Shown one piece after another: positions 7,634 to 16,967 of a stretch of DNA of 64,000 bases. How positions within the stretch are numbered: the first letter of the stretch is position 1; the number at the start of each line of letters is the position of its first letter. The notes beneath the pieces are model-generated. The model did no database searches. It saw only the letters and a list, made by a program, of their open reading frames with translations, and was not told the DNA's origin. This stretch comes from an uncultured Atopobiaceae bacterium (GTDB lineage Bacteria > Actinomycetota > Coriobacteriia > Coriobacteriales > Atopobiaceae): assembly GCA_910579165.1 (NCBI GenBank), contig CAJTTF010000001.1:193971-257970 (forward strand). Direction: 5' to 3'. The position numbers were made by a program, and so were the translations under genes.

Positions 7634-7942
7634 CTGCGTGAGTATCGAATGAATGCAAATACGACGAAACGACACCACTGCCGAGAAGTGCGTGAGTACA
7701 AAGCTGATTCGATTCGCATAATGCAAACTAAAGCTCATAATATTGTGATGCAATGATTTTGTACTTCAACGTTGTAGACCCGAAAAGAGCAGATTAACCA
7801 TAAGAAACACTCTCTCAGTAGCCATTAAGAGAGCATTTTTGGAAACGATGGCTCAACTGGCTTGGAGATAACTTCAGACACCGTTAACGCACCAAATCGC
7901 GCCAAAACCAACCCAAACCAAACCTCACGATAATGTGTGCGA
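7634..7942. other. convergent intergenic region at the island/core junction
   Basis: No gene seen. It holds one hairpin (7810-7833) and an A/C-rich stretch next to guaA (AACCAACCCAAACCAAACC). The accessory island probably ends here, but no direct repeat or tRNA marks the border. Confidence 0.5.
7810..7833. terminator. weak bidirectional terminator-like hairpin
   Basis: A 6-bp stem CTCTCT/AGAGAG with a 12-base loop is followed on the plus strand by CATTTTTGG. It lies between the converging restriction gene and guaA. Confidence 0.35.
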
Positions 7943-9589
7943 TTACTCCCACTCAATCGTGGCGGGGGGCTTGCTGGTGATGTCGTAAACAACGCGATTT
8001 ACACCAGGGACTTCACCCACAATGCGCCGAGAAATACTCGAGAGAACCTCATAAGGTAACTTAGCCCAATCGGCCGTCATCGCATCGCTTGACTCTACTG
8101 CACGCACAACAATTACCTCGCCGTAGGTGCGCTCATCCCCCATAACACCCACCGATTTTGATCCAGGCAATACGGCAAAATATTGCCAGACCGGATAAGC
8201 ACACGCAGGCACGCCAGGTGCATCCTGCTCCAACGCTTTATCGCGTGCGCCCGTGGCTTGAAAGAGAGTAGCGTTATAGGCATCAAGTTCTTCTCGGACA
8301 ATAGCATCGGCATCTTTAAGAAGGGCAAGCTTTTCCTGTGTGATATCTCCAATGATGCGGATTGCAAGACCAGGACCCGGAAATGGTTGGCGAAACACAA
8401 CGTCTTCGGGAAGCCCAAGGGACAAACCTAAAGCGCGCACCTCGTCCTTAAAGAAATGATCGAGCGGCTCAACCAAATCAAAATGAACGCCTTCAGGAAA
8501 GGGAATGAGGTTGTGATGACTTTTAATAGTGGAGGTTTCTTTGCCTGTTTTGCGCGAACCCGATTCAATAATGTCGGGATAGATAGTGCCTTGCGCAAGA
8601 AATTGGACATCACCAAGCTTTTTAGCTTCCTCAAAAAAGATGCGCCAAAACTCAGTGCCAATTATTTTGCGTTTCTGCTCTGGGTCGCGCACACCCTTGA
8701 GTAAATCTAAATAGCGCTCTTGCGCGTTTACCACTACAAGCGGAATACCAAAAACTTCGCGGAAAACATGCTCGACTTGCTCGGGTTCGCCTTTGCGCAA
8801 GAATCCGTGATTGACAAAGACGCACGTTAGCTGGTCGCCTATGGCTTTATGCACAAGAGCCGCCGCTACCGCAGAATCCACACCACCGGAGAGTCCGAGA
8901 ATAACGTTGCCGTTTCCAACCTGTGAACGAATCTCTTGCACTTTTTCTTGCACGATATTGTCCATGGTCCACGTTGGCTTAAGGTGCGCAATCTGAAAGA
9001 GAAAGTTGGAGAGCATCTGTTGTCCGTATTGGGTGTGAGCAACTTCGGGGTGGAATTGCGTTGCGTAAAGATTTTGCTCAGTATTTTCGATAACGGCGAG
9101 AGGGGCATGCTCCGTTGAGGCCGTGACGGCAAAACCCTCCGGTGCCTGGTCCACATAATCGCGATGGCTCATCCATACGGTCTGTCCCTCTTTTGGTGTC
9201 CCTTCAAGAAGAATTGAATTGCCAGATCGTGTAAGGGTGGCCGGTCCGTATTCGCCTTTCTCGGCATGGGCAACATGACCGCCCAGCGTCTGCGCCAAAA
9301 TCTGCTCGCCATAGCAAAAGCCAAATACGGGAATGTCAAGGTGCAGAATCTCTGGATCAAGAGTTGGCGCGTCCTCGGCGTAGACAGAGGCGGGACCTCC
9401 CGAGAGGATAATGGCTGAGGGGCTGAGATCGCGCAGCTCTTTGGCCGTGATATCTGCGGGCAGAATTTCAGAATAAACATAAAGATCGCGGACGCGGCGC
9501 GCGATGAGCTGGGCGTACTGTGCGCCAAAGTCGAGCACGGCGACGAATTGCTGAGGATGAGCGTTTTGGTGGTGTTGGCCTGTCGTCAT
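7943..9589 (-). CDS. guaA: GMP synthase (glutamine-hydrolysing)
   Basis: A 548-residue protein that converts XMP to GMP with ATP and glutamine. The N-terminal class I glutamine amidotransferase has its nucleophile Cys in VFGFCYGEQ and the His/Glu pair in QFHPEVAHT. The ATP pyrophosphatase P-loop is GLSGGVDSAVAAALV, and the dimerisation domain ends with the PPATIEWE C-terminus universal in GuaA. Length is slightly above the usual 515-525 because of an N-terminal His/Gln-rich leader (TTGQHHQNAHPQQF). It is monocistronic, with its own 5' region shared with the divergent LCP gene. First clear core gene to the right of the island. Confidence 0.97.
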   Translation of the reverse strand: MTTGQHHQNAHPQQFVAVLDFGAQYAQLIARRVRDLYVYSEILPADITAKELRDLSPSAIILSGGPASVYAEDAPTLDPEILHLDIPVFGFCYGEQILAQTLGGHVAHAEKGEYGPATLTRSGNSILLEGTPKEGQTVWMSHRDYVDQAPEGFAVTASTEHAPLAVIENTEQNLYATQFHPEVAHTQYGQQMLSNFLFQIAHLKPTWTMDNIVQEKVQEIRSQVGNGNVILGLSGGVDSAVAAALVHKAIGDQLTCVFVNHGFLRKGEPEQVEHVFREVFGIPLVVVNAQERYLDLLKGVRDPEQKRKIIGTEFWRIFFEEAKKLGDVQFLAQGTIYPDIIESGSRKTGKETSTIKSHHNLIPFPEGVHFDLVEPLDHFFKDEVRALGLSLGLPEDVVFRQPFPGPGLAIRIIGDITQEKLALLKDADAIVREELDAYNATLFQATGARDKALEQDAPGVPACAYPVWQYFAVLPGSKSVGVMGDERTYGEVIVVRAVESSDAMTADWAKLPYEVLSSISRRIVGEVPGVNRVVYDITSKPPATIEWE

Positions 9590-9925
9590 AAAAGATACGA
9601 TTCTTTCTCAGTAGTGATTCTGTCTGGACGTGTTGTGGTTACTTTACGATATGAGAAGCGCTAACAAAGCTTCTCTTCTAATCTCAAACGCCTTTGGTGT
9701 TCCCTACAAACGGCGTAAGCTCGTGCGCTTCTTAACTCATGGCATAAAGGTTGCTTGCATTTTAACAAATGATACTTAGCCGATAATTGCTCGTCATAAA
9801 ATCCTTGATAAAGGGCCCCCTACCTTGGCAACTAGCCAAGAGAGCGTATTCCACGGTAAAATAATGGCTCAAAATGACAGAACGCGCATCAGAGCGAGCA
9901 CGCGAATAATCGAGAAAAGGTACAC
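9590..9925. other. divergent intergenic region guaA/LCP
   Basis: 336 bases without a gene. Two small inverted repeats are seen: GAGAAGC/GCTTCTC at 9652-9674 (in the guaA leader) and CTTGGC/GCCAAG at 9824-9840. I find no purine riboswitch core. Promoters for both genes must lie here but none is close enough to consensus to call. Confidence 0.5.
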
Positions 9926-11206
9926 GTGAAAAAGAAACAATCGAAGAATCCAAAGATTAAAACTAAGAAAGGCGCTCCGGAAGGCACTTCAAGTAACGCC
10001 GAAAGGAACGCCTCTGTGTCCCCAATAGATGCTGCCACGTTAGACGCAGCCTCAGCCGCAGCTTCATCTTCACCCTCAGCCGCAGCTTCAGCAAGCGCTA
10101 CTGCCAAGAGCATGCCCGTAGCCTCAACGGGCGAAGGCGTAGATCCACGTGCGCAGCAAGCTGCTGCTTACGCTGGCAAGCGCAAGAAGCGTAGCAAGAA
10201 GAATATTCTTAAGGTAGCAGCGGTTGTTTTTCTCTGCGCAATCCTTGCACTGGGCGCGACCGCCTTTGCTTATGTTGTTAATCTCCAAACGAGCCTTAGC
10301 GCCAAGCTGGATGCAGATCTTTCCAACTCCCTCAAGCAAGTGAACGACGGCGAGCCGTTTTATATGCTTCTCTTAGGTATTGATAAGGACCAGGAGCGCG
10401 CTGAATCTTCAAACTATGGCCCGTCTGATTCGGCCTATCGCACGGATTCTATGATGCTTGCGCGCATCGACCCTAAGGACAAACAGGTAACACTTGTCTC
10501 TCTTCACCGCGACACCCTTATGGATATGGGCAAAAACGGACCGCAAAAGCTCAATGCTGCGTATCCCTTTGGAGGGGCAAGCTACACGGTTGATGTCGTG
10601 AGTGATTTTGCCGGCGTTCCCATTTCCCACTATGCCGAGATTGACTTTGACCAGTTCGCTTCCATTGTCGATACGCTTGGAGGAGTTGAGGTGGATGTTC
10701 CTATCGATATCGATGATGACCATGTGGGAGCACCCATCAAGGCTGGAAAACAGGTGCTTAATGGCCAGCAGGCGTTGGAGCTCTGTCGTAGCCGTCATGC
10801 CTATGACGAATATGGCGACGGCGACGTTTATCGTGCCGCCAACCAGCGCATGGTGATAGAACAAATTTGCAAGAAGCTTTTTGCGGCAGACCCTGCCACT
10901 ATGGCTGCAACCATCCAAAAGTTTGCAAACGCAATCACGACCGACCTTTCTATCTCAGAAATCATTTCACTTGCTACAGAGATGCGTGGTATCGATATTG
11001 ATAATGACGTCTACACAGGCATGGAGCCAACTTCTTCGCTCTATACTAACAACACCTGGTACGAGGTAGTAAATCTCGATGCATGGCGTACCATGATGAT
11101 GCGGGTTGCACGCGGGCTGTCGCCCTACTCATCTGTTGATCAGGATCCCGTGCAGGGGGCAGCTGGCGGTAAGGTCAACATCAAAAACTCAAACGGGTCC
11201 GAGTAA
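9926..11206 (+). CDS. LytR-CpsA-Psr (LCP) family wall-polymer ligase
   Basis: A 426-residue membrane protein predicted to transfer undecaprenyl-linked polymers to peptidoglycan outside the cell. Basic cytoplasmic start, an Ala/Ser-rich linker (residues 35-65), a KRKKRSKK stop-transfer patch, one TM helix (about 94-117), then the LCP domain: FYMLLLGIDKDQER, RTDSMMLARIDP, LVSLHRDTLMDM, HYAEIDFDQF and ELCRSRHAYDEYGDGD with the conserved Arg residues. It starts at a GTG behind GAGAAAAGG. A close paralogue lies at 36981-38102; both share the YGDGD/YGGGD-YRAANQRM region. It heads a run of envelope-related genes. Confidence 0.92.
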   Translation: MKKKQSKNPKIKTKKGAPEGTSSNAERNASVSPIDAATLDAASAAASSSPSAAASASATAKSMPVASTGEGVDPRAQQAAAYAGKRKKRSKKNILKVAAVVFLCAILALGATAFAYVVNLQTSLSAKLDADLSNSLKQVNDGEPFYMLLLGIDKDQERAESSNYGPSDSAYRTDSMMLARIDPKDKQVTLVSLHRDTLMDMGKNGPQKLNAAYPFGGASYTVDVVSDFAGVPISHYAEIDFDQFASIVDTLGGVEVDVPIDIDDDHVGAPIKAGKQVLNGQQALELCRSRHAYDEYGDGDVYRAANQRMVIEQICKKLFAADPATMAATIQKFANAITTDLSISEIISLATEMRGIDIDNDVYTGMEPTSSLYTNNTWYEVVNLDAWRTMMMRVARGLSPYSSVDQDPVQGAAGGKVNIKNSNGSE

Positions 11207-11211
11207 ATCGC

Positions 11212-11463
11212 ATGACCACAGACGTTGGACATACCGGTCAGGGCGAGCTACAGAGACTCGTGAATGCGCTCTTTTCGTGTGCAAAACGCGTTGACCGCCT
11301 CGATGCAGTTGTGCTGGCAAAAACAAACGACTTAGAGCCTGATCTTTTAGAAATTGTGAATCTACTCCCACCCAAAACCATGACAAGAGCCCAAATGACA
11401 GACCAACTGAATTCTTCGCTTGCTGCACACGGCTGGGCCAAGCGTTTTGGAATTGTGAGCTAG
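11212..11463 (+). CDS. small conserved-looking hypothetical protein
   Basis: 83 residues, start ATG five bases after the LCP stop, probably coupled to it because there is no clear RBS. Mostly helical, soluble, no motif I recognise (RLVNALFSCAKRVDRLDAVV; LLPPKTMTRAQMTDQLNSSL). Tight packing between two real genes and normal codon use support a genuine gene. Function unknown. Confidence 0.65.
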   Translation: MTTDVGHTGQGELQRLVNALFSCAKRVDRLDAVVLAKTNDLEPDLLEIVNLLPPKTMTRAQMTDQLNSSLAAHGWAKRFGIVS

Positions 11464-11479
11464 AAATGAGATAACCATT

Positions 11480-12514
11480 ATGACTCAAAAGAAGACGAGC
11501 CCGAAAAAGACAGTGCCGAGAAAAACCTCAACAAAGAAGGCTGCTCCCAAAACGAACGTCGCACCTAAGAGCGCTTTGGTCACGAAAGTGGCCTCTAAGA
11601 AAGCAGCTCCCAAGAAGACTACGATCAAAAGAGCCTCGACTAAGAAGGTGACGCTTAAGAACGCTACGCAACAAAAGTCGCAAACTAAAAAAGCCGCACC
11701 CAAAAAGGTCGCGACAAGGACAGCCACATCTGCAAAAAAGCAGCATCAGCCAAAGGCGCCGGCTCTTCTCGGCCATATGCGCGACAACTTTAAGCGCTCT
11801 CTGCACACGATTCAGAAGGATAACGAGCGGGCCATCAAGCGCAAAAGAACAGGAAAAGAAATTGCCGTGATTGTCATGGCGATCATTGTTGTAATTTCCA
11901 TCCTCCTTCCTTCTTTCGCCTCTTTTGTTTCGGGAAATAAATCTCAAACGGTAACGTCGTTTTCCTCCGCGCAAGAAATTTACAAACCCAAGGTTGACGA
12001 GTTGCAAGAGAAATTTGATCAGGATCCCACTAATGCTGAGGCGGCTCTCAGCCTGGCAAATGAAGAATATCGTTATGGTACTAATGCTATTGAATACGCT
12101 TCTACAGACGATGAGAAGTCAGAGGCAGATGCCATCATGCAAAAGGCGGTTGATGACTTTACTACCTATCTCAATCTGGCAGGTTCACTCACCACCTTTG
12201 ATGAGAAGAACGCCGTAGTTACCCGCGCGCTTTGCAATCTCTATCTAGGCGACGCCTCCCTTGCAACTCAACAGCTTAAGGACCTTCTCAAGGAGACCAA
12301 CTTTGCGCCCGCATGGCAGGGGCTGGGCATGTTGTATGAGAGCCAGGGCAATAACAACCAAGCCATCGAGGCTTATCAAAACGCCATAGCAGCGCCTCAA
12401 GAGGCAAACCAAAACGTTACCAGCTTCTGTGAGTCGCGCCTTAAAGTGCTCAAAGCAGAAAACGCTAATAGCTCAGGAGGAGCCGCAGCGCTCAACAACC
12501 AATTGGTTTCCTAG
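11480..12514 (+). CDS. TPR membrane protein with a histone-H1-like Lys/Ala/Pro tail
   Basis: 344 residues. Residues 1-92 are a repetitive Lys/Thr/Ala/Pro tail (KKAAPKK-type units) like histone H1 or eukaryotic-style nucleoid tails. One TM helix lies at about 127-149. The remainder (about 165-330) is two to three tetratricopeptide-like repeats (AALSLANEEYRYGTNAIEYA; APAWQGLGMLYESQGNNNQA). The basic tail would be cytoplasmic by the positive-inside rule and the TPR part extracellular. It may link the nucleoid or a polyanion to an envelope protein scaffold; that is inference. The antisense of the tail gives long spurious frames, a composition effect. Confidence 0.75.
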   Translation: MTQKKTSPKKTVPRKTSTKKAAPKTNVAPKSALVTKVASKKAAPKKTTIKRASTKKVTLKNATQQKSQTKKAAPKKVATRTATSAKKQHQPKAPALLGHMRDNFKRSLHTIQKDNERAIKRKRTGKEIAVIVMAIIVVISILLPSFASFVSGNKSQTVTSFSSAQEIYKPKVDELQEKFDQDPTNAEAALSLANEEYRYGTNAIEYASTDDEKSEADAIMQKAVDDFTTYLNLAGSLTTFDEKNAVVTRALCNLYLGDASLATQQLKDLLKETNFAPAWQGLGMLYESQGNNNQAIEAYQNAIAAPQEANQNVTSFCESRLKVLKAENANSSGGAAALNNQLVS

Positions 12515-12629
12515 AAGCCAGCTTTTCTGGGTATTGGCATTCCATGGCTGCCCGCTAAAGTTTTTGCTACTATGTTTGCTACGATCTTTTCGTTAAACGA
12601 GCAAACGATTGCTAAAAAGGAGAAGTGTC

Positions 12630-12941
12630 ATGGCACTTTCATTCCATAAAGAGGCAGATAATGGCCGCATATTGATTTCAGTGGAGGGCGAAGTTGACGT
12701 CTCGAATGCCCAGGAGCTCAGCGATATCCTTGACAAGGCGTTGGCGGAGAAACCCACAACAATAGAGGTAAGTCTCGAGAAAGTTCCCTACATTGATTCA
12801 ACGGGCATTGGCATTCTCGTGAAAAGCGCTCATATTGCCGCCGAGAATAACTGCGAGTTTTGCGTTTCTCATCCCCAAAATAACGTGCTTCGCGTGCTGA
12901 CGCTTTTGGGAGTGGGTTCTGAGTTTAACTTGAAGGACTAA
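12630..12941 (+). CDS. STAS-domain anti-sigma factor antagonist
   Basis: 103 residues, start ATG at 12630 behind AAAAAGGAGAA; an in-frame TTG at 12609 is less likely. The whole protein is one STAS domain, with the phospho-acceptor region VPYIDSTGIGILVKSA and an N-terminal strand ILISVEGEVDVSNAQEL. Family members bind anti-sigma kinases or act in partner switching. No kinase or sigma gene lies next to it here, so its partner is elsewhere. It has its own 5' region of about 115 bases after the TPR gene. Confidence 0.9.
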   Translation: MALSFHKEADNGRILISVEGEVDVSNAQELSDILDKALAEKPTTIEVSLEKVPYIDSTGIGILVKSAHIAAENNCEFCVSHPQNNVLRVLTLLGVGSEFNLKD

Positions 12942-13092
12942 AGCACCAGCGCACATACAGCACGTGGGTCTTTTTGGACAAGGGCAAAAAGCTTCCTATA
13001 CAAAAAGATTCCCGCACGTAACTTTAAACTTTCTCTCCGCAGCCGTTTGCCTATTTTATTAAGTACTATTTCCTTTACGGGGTGAGGATGAC

Positions 13093-13545
13093 ATGTTTGG
13101 AATAGGCGATACAGAGTTCATACTCATTCTTATTTTTGCCTTTCTCCTTTTTGGTCCGGAAAAGCTTCCGGGCTTAGGGAAGACATTGGGCAAAGGGTTG
13201 CGCCAATTTCGCGATGCGTCGGATTCTGTTACCAAAGTCGTTAAAACTGAGGTGTTAAATCCCGTTCGAGATGAAATGAAGAAGGCGAGTGCAGCGCCAG
13301 AGGCGGTTTCCCAGCAATCTTCAGAAACATTTGCTCAGAAGAAAGCGCGCATGGAACAAGCCTACAAGGCAAGCGAAGAATCCTCTGGCGCGCAAGAATC
13401 TTTCGCCGCAGAAAATACGCCCGGTGCAGAAAGAATCCCTGATACAGCTAAAACTTCTGGCGCGCCAGAACCCATAAATACAAAAGAATCTACGGCAGCA
13501 CAAGCAACGTCACGTGAAGCTCATGATGAAAGGCAGCAGCAATAA
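13093..13545 (+). CDS. tatA: Sec-independent translocase subunit TatA/TatB
   Basis: 150 residues: short N-terminal TM (FILILIFAFLLFGPEKLPGL), the hallmark FGPEKLP hinge, an amphipathic helix (GLRQFRDASDSVTKVV), then a long acidic/Ala-Ser-rich tail. The FIL..FLLFGPEKLP form is closer to TatB-type in some respects, but with only two Tat genes present it probably serves as a TatA-like bifunctional partner of TatC. It overlaps tatC by one base (TAATG). RBS GGTGAGGATGAC. Confidence 0.9.
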   Translation: MFGIGDTEFILILIFAFLLFGPEKLPGLGKTLGKGLRQFRDASDSVTKVVKTEVLNPVRDEMKKASAAPEAVSQQSSETFAQKKARMEQAYKASEESSGAQESFAAENTPGAERIPDTAKTSGAPEPINTKESTAAQATSREAHDERQQQ

Positions 13546-14324
13546 TGGAGAAAGGGACAGGCAGAATGTCAATCATGCAGCACATTGGCGAACTACGTCG
13601 TCGCATGACCATAGTGGTCATTTCCCTGGTTGTTGCTGCAGTGGTGCTCTATTTTGCTTCCCCCGTGCTCATTGACATCCTCATCCGTCCTATCAAACAA
13701 TATTTGCCGGGTGAAAACTTAGCTATTATGAGTTCTCTGGGTGGATTCACCATTCGTTTCAAGGTTTCTCTCTTTATTGCCACCATCGTTTGCTCCCCTC
13801 TTATCATCTGGGAAATAATGGGCTTTTTCGTGCCGGCCCTTAAACCCAGCGAGCGCAAATGGGTTATACCAACCGTCATAGCACTGGTCATTCTCTTTTA
13901 TTTAGGCATGATCTTTTGCTACCTGGTTATTCAGGAAGCGGCATTTGGGTGGATGATTGAGCAGTCGGCGGCCTTTGCCACCGTTATTCCAAATGCAGAT
14001 GATTACCTCACCATTATGATGCTCCTGGAAATTGGCTTTGGTGTTGCTTTTGAAATACCCCTCGTCATTTTCTATCTTTCCGTATTCCATCTGGTCCCCT
14101 ATAAGACGTTTCGCGAAAATTGGCGCTTCATCTACGTAGGTCTCTTGATTTTCTCGGCGATGGTTACGCCCGATGCGAGCCCTGTCACAATGTTCTTTAT
14201 GTTTGCCGCCATCATCTTGCTTTACGAAATATCGCTGGGTGTGGCGCGCTCGTACCTCATGCGCCGCTACGGAAAAGAGTCGCTCAAGTGGAGTAAAGAA
14301 GAGTTTGAAGCACATGATGCATAA
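13545..14324 (+). CDS. tatC: Sec-independent translocase subunit TatC
   Basis: 259-residue polytopic protein with six TM helices and the N-terminal signature HIGELRRRM; it also has the FxxP-type loop after the second helix (MGFFVPALKPSERKWV). It recognises twin-arginine signal peptides and docks TatA. An alternative start at 13566 (MSIMQH) behind GACAGG is as plausible as the TAATG-coupled one. The C-terminal tail is basic/acidic and short. It is directly followed by topA on the same strand. Confidence 0.95.
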   Translation: MEKGTGRMSIMQHIGELRRRMTIVVISLVVAAVVLYFASPVLIDILIRPIKQYLPGENLAIMSSLGGFTIRFKVSLFIATIVCSPLIIWEIMGFFVPALKPSERKWVIPTVIALVILFYLGMIFCYLVIQEAAFGWMIEQSAAFATVIPNADDYLTIMMLLEIGFGVAFEIPLVIFYLSVFHLVPYKTFRENWRFIYVGLLIFSAMVTPDASPVTMFFMFAAIILLYEISLGVARSYLMRRYGKESLKWSKEEFEAHDA

Positions 14325-14363
14325 TAAAGCGAAACGCAAGAAGCGAAAGAAGGTTTGAGACAC

Positions 14364-16922
14364 ATGGTCTTAGTCATTACCGAGAAACACGATGCAGCGA
14401 AGCAAATTGCGCGCTTGCTCTCGGAATCCGGAAAACCTAAGCAAGAAAAGGTATACAACACCCCCGTCTATCGATTTCAGCGTGGCGGAAAAGAGTGGGT
14501 TACGATTGGTCTTCGTGGCCATATTCTGGCCCCCGATTTTCCGGTGGAACTCATTTATAAAAAGGGTGAAGGATGGCACGCCACTACAGAAGATGGCCAG
14601 ATTCTTCCAGCTGATGTGCCTGCAACGCTCAAGACACCTCCTTACGAAAACGATGCCCGTGGCGGTAAGCGTCCTAAAAAACCTTTCATGAAAGATGGAG
14701 TTGATATAAAGGGCTGGAAGGTTCCCAGTTTGCCTTATCTCATTTGGTCTCCCATCGAGAAAAAGCCTGCCGAGAAAGATATCATTCGTTCTCTTAAGAA
14801 TCTTGCAAAAAAGGCGGATGAGGTCATTATCGCCACTGACTATGATCGCGAGGGAGAGCTTATTGGCAAGGACGCCTTAGCGCAGGTACAAAGCGTTCAA
14901 CCAGATATCCCTGTGAGCCGTGCCCGTTATTCTGCCTATACCAAGCAGGAGATTGAACAAGCATTTAATAATCTTGCGCAGATGGATATGGATCTAGCCG
15001 CTGCAGGAGAATCGCGTCAATTCATTGACCTTATCTGGGGAGCAGCCCTCACGCGCTATCTTACTATGGCGCGCTTTGGCGGGTTTGGCAATGTACGAAG
15101 CGCCGGTCGCGTGCAGACTCCAACGCTTGCACTCGTAGTTGACAGAGAACGCGAGCGTCAGGCATTCGTACCGGAGGATTACTGGGTTATTACCGCGCTT
15201 GGAGCAAAAGAGCATGATGCGCTTGCTGTGCCGGACGCTGCGGACAGTGAAGATACTTTTGTACTCACCCATCAAACAGCTCGGTTTAAAGATGAGGCAC
15301 AAGCAGAGCATGCCTTTAACGCGGTTAAAAGTGCCTCCACCGGCACGGTGAGCTCTATTGAGAAAAAAGCTCGCACAACTAAACCTCCCGCTCCTTTCAA
15401 CACCACATCAATGCAGGCTGCAGCGGCGAGTATTGGTCTTGCCCCAGGGCGCACCATGCGCCTTGCTGAGAGCCTTTATATGAAGGGGTTTATATCGTAT
15501 CCGCGCGTCGACAACACGGTTTACCCCTCATCGCTTGATTTGGCCGCGCAAGTGAAGATGCTCAAAGCGAATCCTGCTTATGCAACAGTGTGCGATAAGA
15601 TTTTAGAAGCCGAGAAAATCACTGCCACGCGCGGAAAGCAGCAGACGACCGACCATCCGCCCATCTATCCAACCGGTGTCGCAACGCCTGAAAAGCTCGA
15701 CCCGGCAGAATGGAAGCTATATAACCTCGTTGCGCGTCGTTTTCTCGCAACCTTGATGGGTCCCGCTACTATTGAGGGCACCAAGCTGGTTGCGGATGTT
15801 GCAGGCGAGCCCTTCACGGCTTCGGGCGACGTTCTCAAAACACCCGGATTTAGAGAGGCCTACCCCTACGGCCTCAAAAAAGACGAGCATTTACCTGCAT
15901 TTGCGGAGGGAGACACCATCTACATTGCAGACATTGCTTTGACGCCTAAGCAAACTGAGCCACCTGCACGCTATAGCCAGGGTAAGCTCATTCAAGAGAT
16001 GGAGAAACGGGGTCTGGGGACAAAGTCAACCCGCGCTTCCATTATTGATCGCCTTTTCCAGGTGAAGTATCTCAAGAACAATCCCGTTGAGCCTTCGCAG
16101 CTTGGCATCTCTATCATTGAGGCACTCGATAAGTACGCGCCTCCCATTACCACTGCTGAAATGACCTCTGACCTCGACAAAGAAATGGATGCGGTCAGTG
16201 AAGGCAAGGAAACGGAGGAGCAAGTTGTAACTTCATCGCGAAAACTCCTCGCTTCAATGATGGACGATCTCATTACGAACAAGGATAAATTGGGCGAGGA
16301 TATCGCCGATGCGGTTACCGCTGATGCAAAAGTAGGCACATGTCCTGAGTGCGGCAAGGATTTGGTTGTGAAAAATTCACCCAAGACTCGCTCGCGCTTC
16401 ATTGGATGCATGGGTTGGCCAGATTGTAATGTGACCTATCCTGTTCCTGGTAAAACGTCCGATAAAATCGAGGCCACGGAAAATCCATGTCCTGCATGCG
16501 GCGCTCCCGTGCTAAAAATATGGCCCTTCCGCCAAAAGCCGTATGAGGTGTGCGTGAACCCCAAGTGTGAGACCAATCAGGAGCCCGATTTAGTAGTAGG
16601 GACGTGCAGCGTATGTGAAGAAGCTGGCAGACATGGAGATTTGATAGCTCACAAATCTGAAACGACAGGAAAGCGTTTCATACGTTGCGAAAATTATGAG
16701 CTCTGCGACGTATCCTATCCGCTACCGCAACGTGGAAAGCTTACTGCCACGGGCGAGACATGCCCGGATTGCAGAGCGCCGGTAGTAGAAATTGAGACGG
16801 AGCGCGGCCCGTGGCGCATCTGCGTTAATATGCAGTGTCCCTCTAAGGAGAAGAAGGCAAAAAGCGGTGCGCGCGGTCGTAAAAGTAGTAGCGCTCGTGG
16901 CCGCACTACTAAAAAGAAATAA
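14364..16922 (+). CDS. topA: type IA DNA topoisomerase I, archaeal-like
   Basis: 852 residues from the ATG at 14364 (behind GAAGGT; an upstream TTG at 14355 is possible). The TOPRIM opens VLVITEKHDAAKQIARLL and runs to GLRGHILAPDF, with the acidic TDYDREGELIG box. The active Tyr lies in YMKGFISYPRVDNTVYP. The N-terminal module resembles archaeal topoisomerase I rather than the VIVESPAKAKTI/GHVRDLP form of ordinary bacterial TopA. Three C4 zinc fingers follow (CPECGKD...; CPACGAP...; CPDCRAP...) and a Lys/Arg/Ser tail. It relaxes negative supercoils. It sits in the canonical actinobacterial topA-tmk-holB position. Confidence 0.93.
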   Translation: MVLVITEKHDAAKQIARLLSESGKPKQEKVYNTPVYRFQRGGKEWVTIGLRGHILAPDFPVELIYKKGEGWHATTEDGQILPADVPATLKTPPYENDARGGKRPKKPFMKDGVDIKGWKVPSLPYLIWSPIEKKPAEKDIIRSLKNLAKKADEVIIATDYDREGELIGKDALAQVQSVQPDIPVSRARYSAYTKQEIEQAFNNLAQMDMDLAAAGESRQFIDLIWGAALTRYLTMARFGGFGNVRSAGRVQTPTLALVVDRERERQAFVPEDYWVITALGAKEHDALAVPDAADSEDTFVLTHQTARFKDEAQAEHAFNAVKSASTGTVSSIEKKARTTKPPAPFNTTSMQAAAASIGLAPGRTMRLAESLYMKGFISYPRVDNTVYPSSLDLAAQVKMLKANPAYATVCDKILEAEKITATRGKQQTTDHPPIYPTGVATPEKLDPAEWKLYNLVARRFLATLMGPATIEGTKLVADVAGEPFTASGDVLKTPGFREAYPYGLKKDEHLPAFAEGDTIYIADIALTPKQTEPPARYSQGKLIQEMEKRGLGTKSTRASIIDRLFQVKYLKNNPVEPSQLGISIIEALDKYAPPITTAEMTSDLDKEMDAVSEGKETEEQVVTSSRKLLASMMDDLITNKDKLGEDIADAVTADAKVGTCPECGKDLVVKNSPKTRSRFIGCMGWPDCNVTYPVPGKTSDKIEATENPCPACGAPVLKIWPFRQKPYEVCVNPKCETNQEPDLVVGTCSVCEEAGRHGDLIAHKSETTGKRFIRCENYELCDVSYPLPQRGKLTATGETCPDCRAPVVEIETERGPWRICVNMQCPSKEKKAKSGARGRKSSSARGRTTKKK

Positions 16923-16967
16923 GTAAGAAGTAGAGCCATAGACAAAAATCGAAATAGGTTCGAGAAC

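Noticed and set aside
9590..9780. Purine riboswitch upstream of guaA
   Set aside because: No conserved purine-aptamer core on the minus strand; only a small 7-bp inverted repeat.
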